A DNA stretch of 64,000 bases from Mobilicoccus sp032056465 (GTDB lineage: Bacteria; Actinomycetota; Actinomycetes; Actinomycetales; Dermatophilaceae), in assembly GCF_032056465.1 (NCBI RefSeq), contig NZ_DAMBCL010000002.1; one strand, given 5' to 3'. The translations under genes were made by a program, and so were the position numbers. This document shows positions 58,745-64,000 of the stretch, one piece after another. Within the stretch, counting starts at the first letter, position 1, and each line of letters starts with the position of its first letter. The notes beneath the pieces were generated by a model. It was not told where the DNA came from, ran no database searches, and saw only the letters and a list, made by a program, of their open reading frames with translations.

Positions 58745-60313
58745 ATGGCCGCAGCAGGTGCAGACATACCGAAGCTCACCCGACGGCGATTCACCCAGCT
58801 CGGTCTCGGCGCACTCGCGGGGCTCGCGCTACCCGGTGTCAGCGCCTGCAGCACGCCGAGCTCGGACGCCGTCAACAAGCAGCTCGTCCACGGGGCGACG
58901 GGCGGCGGACTCAAGGACAGCCTCGACCCGCACTTCCCGGTGACGATCCCGGACATCGCGCGGGTGCGGCAGCTGTACGAGTCGCTCTACCGGTTCACCC
59001 CGGACTACCAGATCGAGCCCGCGTTGGCCGAGGAGATCTCGCCCAACGCCGACGGGACGCAGTGGACGATCCGGTTGCGTCCCGGGCTCCGCTTCCACGA
59101 CGGGCGGCCGGTGCGGGCGCAGGACGTCCGGGCGAGCCTCTCCCGCATGCTCGACCCCGAGAACCCCGCGCCGTTCCTCGCCGAGCTGGCGCCGATCGCC
59201 GATCTGCAGAGCAGCCGCGTCCTCGACGGCCGCACCTACCGGCTCGTCCTCAAGGAGCCGTACGCGATCCTCGATCAGATGTTCGCGAACTACTCCGTCG
59301 GCATCGTCCCGGAGGACTTCGACCTCGCCCGGCCGATCGGCACGGGGCCCTTCCGGTACGAGTCGTTCGTCCCCGGGCAACGCAGTCGGTTCCTCCGCAA
59401 CGAGCATTACTGGGGTGAGGCCAAGCCGCAGTTCGACGAACTCGTCATCCTCGACTTCACCGACGACGCCGCCAAGGTCAACGCGTTGCTGGCCGGTCAG
59501 GTCCAGACGATCGACAACCTGCCGACCTACCTCGCCGGGGCCATCGAGAAGCAGGGCGGGCACACCCTCGTCTCCGAGACCGGAGGCTGGGTGCCGTTCA
59601 CCATGCGCGTCGACACCACACCGTTCACCGACGTGCGGGTCCGCACCGCGATGCGTCTCATCGCCGATCGCCAGGAGATGATCGATCAGGCCCTCGGCGG
59701 CTACGGCCGTCTCGCCAACGATCTCTACGCGCCGTTCGATCCCGCCTACATCGGTCACGACGTACCGCAGCGCGAGCAGGACATCGACCAGGCCAGGTCG
59801 TTGCTCAAGGCCGCGGGCGCCGAGGACCTCCAGGTCGAACTCGTCACCTCGACCGCCGTCGGCACCGGCGGCGTCGAGAGCGCCAACCTCTTCGCCCAGC
59901 AGGCCCGTAAGGCCGGGGTCCGGGTGCGGGTCAAGAAGGTCGACCCCAGCGTCTTCTACGGCGACCAGTACCTCTCGTGGGTGTTCGCCCAGGACTTCTG
60001 GAACACCCGGCTCTACCTGCCGCAGGTCGCGAGCTGTGCCCTGCCCAACTCGCCCTACAACGAGACCCACTTCGAGGACGAGAAGTTCATCGGGCTCATC
60101 AGGTCGGCCTTCCGCGAGCTGGACGAGACGCGTCGGCGCACCCTCCTGCAGGACGCCCAACAGATCGAGTACGAGAAGGGGGGCTATCTGATCTGGGCGT
60201 TCCAGAACCAGGTCGACGCGTACGGCCCGTTCGTCACCGGCGTCACGCCGGCCCGAGAACAGCCCGTCTCCGCCTACCGCTTCAACACCTTCTCGCCCGT
60301 GGAGCAACGATGA
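58745..60313 (+). CDS. ABC transporter substrate-binding lipoprotein (peptide type)
   Basis: A 522-residue family 5 binding protein (DppA/OppA-like). The N-terminus has a twin-arginine-like motif TRRRFTQLGLG before a hydrophobic stretch and a lipobox PGVSAC, so it is probably a Tat-exported lipoprotein. SLDPHFPVTIPDIARVRQLY, LRPGLRFHDGRPVRAQDVRA and GTGPFRYESFVPG are family signatures. AAGGGGG precedes the ATG. It delivers peptides, or possibly nickel or other cargo, to the permeases encoded next. The cargo cannot be told from sequence. Confidence 0.93.
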   Translation: MAAAGADIPKLTRRRFTQLGLGALAGLALPGVSACSTPSSDAVNKQLVHGATGGGLKDSLDPHFPVTIPDIARVRQLYESLYRFTPDYQIEPALAEEISPNADGTQWTIRLRPGLRFHDGRPVRAQDVRASLSRMLDPENPAPFLAELAPIADLQSSRVLDGRTYRLVLKEPYAILDQMFANYSVGIVPEDFDLARPIGTGPFRYESFVPGQRSRFLRNEHYWGEAKPQFDELVILDFTDDAAKVNALLAGQVQTIDNLPTYLAGAIEKQGGHTLVSETGGWVPFTMRVDTTPFTDVRVRTAMRLIADRQEMIDQALGGYGRLANDLYAPFDPAYIGHDVPQREQDIDQARSLLKAAGAEDLQVELVTSTAVGTGGVESANLFAQQARKAGVRVRVKKVDPSVFYGDQYLSWVFAQDFWNTRLYLPQVASCALPNSPYNETHFEDEKFIGLIRSAFRELDETRRRTLLQDAQQIEYEKGGYLIWAFQNQVDAYGPFVTGVTPAREQPVSAYRFNTFSPVEQR

Positions 60314-61371
60314 GCGACACCGGAGCCCGTCTCACCCCCAGAACCGGACCGATCCCCGTGACCTCGGCCGCGGACACGAGCACCTCCCGCCCCCGCTCCG
60401 CGCGCCGCGGGTGGGCCAAGTGGCTGCTGCGCCGAGTCGGTCTCGCGATCATCACGCTGTGGGTCGTCTCCCTCATCGTGTTCTTCGCGACCTCCGCGCT
60501 CGGCGACCCCGTCCGCGCCATCCTCGGCAAGGACTACAACGTCAGCCCGGAGCGGGTCGCCGCGATCTCCGCCGCCCTGCACCTCGACCAGCCGCTGTGG
60601 CAGCGCTACCTCACCTGGCTGGGCGGCCTGCTGCGGGGTGACCTCGGCGAATCCGTCGCGAGCGGTCTGCCGGTCACCGAGCTCATCGGCGGCCGGGTCT
60701 TCAACAGCGCCTTCCTCGTGTTCCTCGTCGCGCTCTTCATGATCCCGCTGTCGCTGCTCATCGCGATGCTCTGCGCGCGGCGCCGGGGCTCGGTGGTCGA
60801 CCAGGTCGTCCAGGTCGTCACCCTCGCACTCGCCGGCGTGCCGGAGTTCGTCACCGGCATCCTGCTCGTCGCGCTCCTGTCGACGACGGTCTTCCAGTTG
60901 CTCCCCGCGGTCACGGTGCTGCCGGTCGGCGCCCTCGCCTGGCAGAGCCCGGTCAGTCTCGTGCTTCCCGTCCTCACCCTCGTCGTCGCGATCGTGCCCT
61001 ACCTCGTCCGCATCCTGCGCTCGACGATGCTCGAGGCGATGGACTCCGACTACGCCGAACTCGCCCGCCTCAAGGGCGTCCCGGAGGGACGCGTGCTCCG
61101 CCGTCACGTCCTGCCCAACACGATCGTGCCGACCGTGCAGGTCACCGCGCTGCAGCTCGGATGGCTGGTCGGCGGCATCGTCCTCATCGAGTACCTGTTC
61201 AACTACCCGGGGATCGGAGCGATGCTCGTGGACTCGGTGCGCAACTCCGACTTCCCGATGGTCCAGGCGCTCACGATGATCATCGCCGCCGCGTACGTCG
61301 TCGTGAACCTCGTCGCCGACGTGCTCTCGATCCTCCTCCTGCCCCGCGCACGGACGGGGATGGCGGCATGA
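60310..61371 (+). CDS. ABC transporter permease 1 (DppB type)
   Basis: A 353-residue permease with six spans after a 38-residue polar N-terminus. The DppB opening LLRRVGLAIITLWVVSLIVF and the conserved FATSALGDPVRAILG are present. The EAA loop is seen as YAELARLKGVPEGRVLRRHV followed by LPNTIVP. The ATG overlaps the binding-protein stop (ATGA). It forms the channel with the next permease. Confidence 0.93.
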   Translation: MSDTGARLTPRTGPIPVTSAADTSTSRPRSARRGWAKWLLRRVGLAIITLWVVSLIVFFATSALGDPVRAILGKDYNVSPERVAAISAALHLDQPLWQRYLTWLGGLLRGDLGESVASGLPVTELIGGRVFNSAFLVFLVALFMIPLSLLIAMLCARRRGSVVDQVVQVVTLALAGVPEFVTGILLVALLSTTVFQLLPAVTVLPVGALAWQSPVSLVLPVLTLVVAIVPYLVRILRSTMLEAMDSDYAELARLKGVPEGRVLRRHVLPNTIVPTVQVTALQLGWLVGGIVLIEYLFNYPGIGAMLVDSVRNSDFPMVQALTMIIAAAYVVVNLVADVLSILLLPRARTGMAA

Positions 61372-62192
61372 GCGAGCGAATCCAGCGGATGCTCCGCGAC
61401 CCGCGCATCCTCATCGGCGCCCTGCTCACCCTCGCGGTCGTGCTCCTCGCCCTCTTCGGGCCCTGGATCGCGCCCTACGGGGAGCAGCAGATCGTCGGGC
61501 GGCCGTTCACGCACGACGGTGCGTTCCTCGGCACCGACTACCTCGGCCAGGACGTGTGGAGCCGCGTGCTCTACGGCGGCCGGTCCGTGCTCCTCATCTC
61601 CCTGGTCGCGACGCTCCTCGGCGTCGTCGTCGGCACCCTCGCGGGCGTCATCGCCGCCTACGCGGGCGGATGGCTGGACGAGGTCGTCATGCGGGCCGGC
61701 GACGTCCTGCTCGCCTTCCCGCAGATCCTCCTCGCGCTCGTCGTCCTGTCCGCGGTGGAGCAGCCGACGTGGTGGATGATCGCGCTCCTCGTCGCCCTCG
61801 CGCACATCCCCCGAGTGGCCCGGGTCGCCCGAGGCGTCGCGCTCACGTACGTCTCCCGTGACTTCGTCGCCGCCGCCGAGGCCATGGGCGAGTCACGACT
61901 CCGCATCGCCGTCACCGAACTGGGCCCCAACCTCGTGGTGCCGCTGCTCGCCGAGGCCGGTCTGCGCCTCACGTACTCCATCGGCATGGTCGCGGGCATC
62001 GGCTTCCTCGGCTTCGCCACCGACCCCGGCGCCGCCGACTGGGGGCAGATGACGAACGAGAACAGGCTCGCCCTCCTCGTCCAGCCCTGGGGCGTGCTCG
62101 CGCCCGTCATCCTCATCGCCGTGTTCACGATCGGCACGAACCTCATCGCCGACGGCCTCGGCGACCACGCCGCGAAGGGGACGTCCTCATGA
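61368..62192 (+). CDS. ABC transporter permease 2 (DppC type)
   Basis: A 274-residue permease with six spans. FLGTDYLGQDVWSRVLYGGR is the diagnostic DppC motif. The coupling loop is RDFVAAAEAMGESRLRIAVT, and GFLGFATDPGAADWGQM near the C-terminus is typical. The ATG overlaps the first permease stop, and its own stop overlaps the ATPase start. Confidence 0.94.
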   Translation: MSERIQRMLRDPRILIGALLTLAVVLLALFGPWIAPYGEQQIVGRPFTHDGAFLGTDYLGQDVWSRVLYGGRSVLLISLVATLLGVVVGTLAGVIAAYAGGWLDEVVMRAGDVLLAFPQILLALVVLSAVEQPTWWMIALLVALAHIPRVARVARGVALTYVSRDFVAAAEAMGESRLRIAVTELGPNLVVPLLAEAGLRLTYSIGMVAGIGFLGFATDPGAADWGQMTNENRLALLVQPWGVLAPVILIAVFTIGTNLIADGLGDHAAKGTSS

Positions 62193-64000
62193 CCACGATC
62201 GACGCCACTACCTCCCGCCCTCCGTCGGAGGCCCCCGTCTGCACCGTGCGCGGACTCACCGTGGGACTCACCTCCGGGGCCGACGTCGTCGACCAGGTCG
62301 ACCTCACCCTCGTGCCCGGCGAGATCGTCGGACTCGTCGGCGAGTCCGGCTCGGGCAAGACGACGGCCGGCACCGCCCTGCTCGGCTACGCCCGTGCCGG
62401 TGCCCGCCTCACCGACGGTGACGTGGAGGTCGCCGGCCACGAGATCCGCGCGATGGACGACGACGACGTGCGCCGTATCCGCGGCGTCGACATCGGGTAC
62501 GTGCCGCAGGACCCGAGCTCCGCGCTGAACCCGGCGCACCGCATCGGCGTCCAGCTGCGCGAACTGCTCGACATGCACGAGATCGGATCGGCGGAGGAGC
62601 GCGAGGCGTCCATCCGGCAGATCCTCCCCGAGGTCGGCCTCCCCGCCGACGACGAGTTCCTGCGGCGCTACCCCCACCAGCTCTCCGGGGGCCAGGTGCA
62701 GCGCGTCGCGCTCGCGATGGTCTTCCTGCCGCGACCCAAGGTCCTCGTCCTCGACGAGCCGACGACGGGTCTCGACGTCACCACGCAGGGCATGGTGCTG
62801 CGCACGCTGCAGGAGCTGTGCGACAGGTACTCCGTCGCCGCGCTCTACGTCACCCACGACCTCGCCGTCGTCTCGCGGATCGCGAACGAGGTCGCCGTCA
62901 TGTATGCCGGACGGATCGTCGAGCACGGGACGACGCGGTCGATCTTCGCGCGACCCTCGCACCCCTACACCCGGGCGCTCCTGCGGGCGATCCCGCGGCT
63001 GCATGCGCCGGTCGAACTCGACGGCATCCCCGGCCGGACCCCGCCCCCCGGGTCGCGGCCCTCCGGATGCCGGTTCCACGACCGGTGTGAGTTCGCCACG
63101 GACGAGTGCGCGGCGAGCGAGCCGCCGCCGTACGAGATCGGCCCCGACCACGTCGCGGCCTGTTTCCACACCGACACCCTCCCCGCGTGGGACCCCGACG
63201 ACCGCGTCGTCCGCGACACGGATCCCGACGCCCAGCGCGAGGTCGTCCTCTCGATCGAGGGCCTGAACGTGTACTACGGAGGCGCGCACGTCGTCCACGA
63301 CGTGAGCTTCGACGTCGCGGTGCGTGAGGTCGTCGCGCTCGTCGGCGAGTCCGGTTCGGGCAAGACGACGATCTCCCGTTCCCTCGGCGGCCTGCACGAC
63401 CAGTGGGACGGGACGATCACCTACCGCGGTGACCGCCTCGCCACCGGCGCCCGCAAGCGCACGCAGAAGCAGCGGCAGAAGATCCAATACGTCTTCCAGA
63501 ACCCCTACGGCTCACTCAACCCGCGCCGCACGGTGGAGCAGATCCTCCGGCGCCCGCTCGCCCTGTTCGGCATCGCGAAGGGCGCGGAGGCGCGCGACCG
63601 GGTCGTGCGGTTGCTGGACTCGGTGCAGCTGCGTGACGCGACGATGGGCAAGCGCGCCGGGGGTCTCTCCGGCGGTGAGCGTCAGCGCGTGGCCATCGCC
63701 CGGGCGCTGGCCGCCCAGCCCGAGGTGCTCGTCTGCGACGAGATCACCTCGGCGCTGGACGTGTCCATCCAGGCGGCGATCGTCGACCTGCTCACCCGCA
63801 TCAAGAACGAGCACGGCCTCGCGATGGTCTTCGTCACCCACGACCTCGCGCTCGTGCGTTCCATCGCCGACCGGGTGCTCGTCCTCCACCAGGGGCGGGT
63901 CGTCGAATCCGGGCTCACCGCCGAGGTCCTCGACCACCCCCGGGAGGAGTACACGAGGGCGCTGCTCGCCGACACCCCGACCCTCGACGTCGACCGCAGC
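62189..64000 (+). CDS. Double ABC ATPase (DppD-DppF fusion), runs off the window
   Basis: At least 604 residues with two complete ABC domains. The first has Walker A GESGSGKTT (about 51-59), signature LSGGQVQRVALAM, Walker B VLVLDEPTTGLD and H-loop VTHDLAV. It is followed by the oligopeptide-type cysteine motif GCRFHDRCEFATDEC, a possible 4Fe-4S or metal site. The second has GESGSGKTT again (about residues 386-394), LSGGERQRVAIARAL, VLVCDEITSALD and VTHDLAL. It powers both permeases as a single fused subunit. No stop codon is reached by position 64000, so the C-terminus is missing. Confidence 0.94.
   Translation, partial: MTTIDATTSRPPSEAPVCTVRGLTVGLTSGADVVDQVDLTLVPGEIVGLVGESGSGKTTAGTALLGYARAGARLTDGDVEVAGHEIRAMDDDDVRRIRGVDIGYVPQDPSSALNPAHRIGVQLRELLDMHEIGSAEEREASIRQILPEVGLPADDEFLRRYPHQLSGGQVQRVALAMVFLPRPKVLVLDEPTTGLDVTTQGMVLRTLQELCDRYSVAALYVTHDLAVVSRIANEVAVMYAGRIVEHGTTRSIFARPSHPYTRALLRAIPRLHAPVELDGIPGRTPPPGSRPSGCRFHDRCEFATDECAASEPPPYEIGPDHVAACFHTDTLPAWDPDDRVVRDTDPDAQREVVLSIEGLNVYYGGAHVVHDVSFDVAVREVVALVGESGSGKTTISRSLGGLHDQWDGTITYRGDRLATGARKRTQKQRQKIQYVFQNPYGSLNPRRTVEQILRRPLALFGIAKGAEARDRVVRLLDSVQLRDATMGKRAGGLSGGERQRVAIARALAAQPEVLVCDEITSALDVSIQAAIVDLLTRIKNEHGLAMVFVTHDLALVRSIADRVLVLHQGRVVESGLTAEVLDHPREEYTRALLADTPTLDVDRS

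Overview
The window is high-GC DNA with dense, often 4-bp-overlapping genes (ATGA/GTGA), many GTG starts, and several genes that look leaderless (a TANNNT-type -10 hexamer six bases before the start codon, no Shine-Dalgarno). Together with DUF3263, DUF3349, DUF2339 and DUF6421-type proteins, a solo groEL with a CIRCE operator and an MprAB/PepD-like locus, this points to an actinobacterium, probably Micrococcales. The exact genus is inference only. I see no rRNA, insertion sequence, prophage or CRISPR array.

Layout. 1-2.4 kb: an orphan AbiEi/DUF559-like protein and an acyl-CoA dehydrogenase. 2.6-5.7 kb: a Mop-domain regulator and the molybdate transporter modABC. 6.0-9.3 kb: selA-selB (selenocysteine synthesis and insertion). 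9.4-11.3 kb: a DUF402 protein with a long acidic linker. 11.7-17.4 kb: galK-galM-lacI divergent from a sodium:solute symporter, with candidate LacI-type operators between them. 17.5-18.8 kb: tRNA-Sec and selD, divergently oriented. 18.9-26.2 kb: an oxalate/formate-type MFS carrier and a three-subunit formate dehydrogenase whose alpha subunit is read through an in-frame UGA (Sec190) followed by a SECIS hairpin. The 2.6-26 kb region therefore carries most of what a molybdo-seleno formate dehydrogenase needs: molybdate uptake, selenophosphate, tRNA-Sec, SelA, SelB, the enzyme, and a possible formate or oxalate carrier. The gal locus sits inside this set.

26.4-33.9 kb: a TM2 protein, then a tightly coupled trio (DUF6421-like protein, SDR, threonine aldolase) behind a 14-bp perfect palindrome, a DUF2339 membrane protein and an SRPBCC protein. 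34.2-38.9 kb: a probable exopolysaccharide operon, which is the best candidate here for an undescribed system. It has a membrane-anchored PIG-L deacetylase (with an in-frame amber codon in its N-terminal region), an ATP-grasp ligase, a PgaC-like processive GT2 and a putative TIM-barrel hydrolase lipoprotein, behind a promoter/operator and a long leader. 39-48.5 kb: housekeeping and accessory genes (SGNH hydrolase, uracil-DNA glycosylase, GNATs, GH15, TIGR01777-type epimerase, sirtuin, DUF421, alpha/beta hydrolase, DUF3263). 48.7-51.2 kb: CIRCE-groEL followed by a frameshifted paralogue of the first gene. 51.2-53.6 kb: a pitA phosphate transporter operon with two DUF3349 paralogues. 54-58.6 kb: an EamA transporter and an htrA-sensor kinase-response regulator locus. 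58.7-64 kb: a peptide-type ABC transporter whose double ATPase runs off the end.

A family of at least four intergenic inverted repeats (around 1.15, 18.88, 45.43 and 47.03 kb) is scattered between unrelated genes and looks like an actinobacterial REP-type element.
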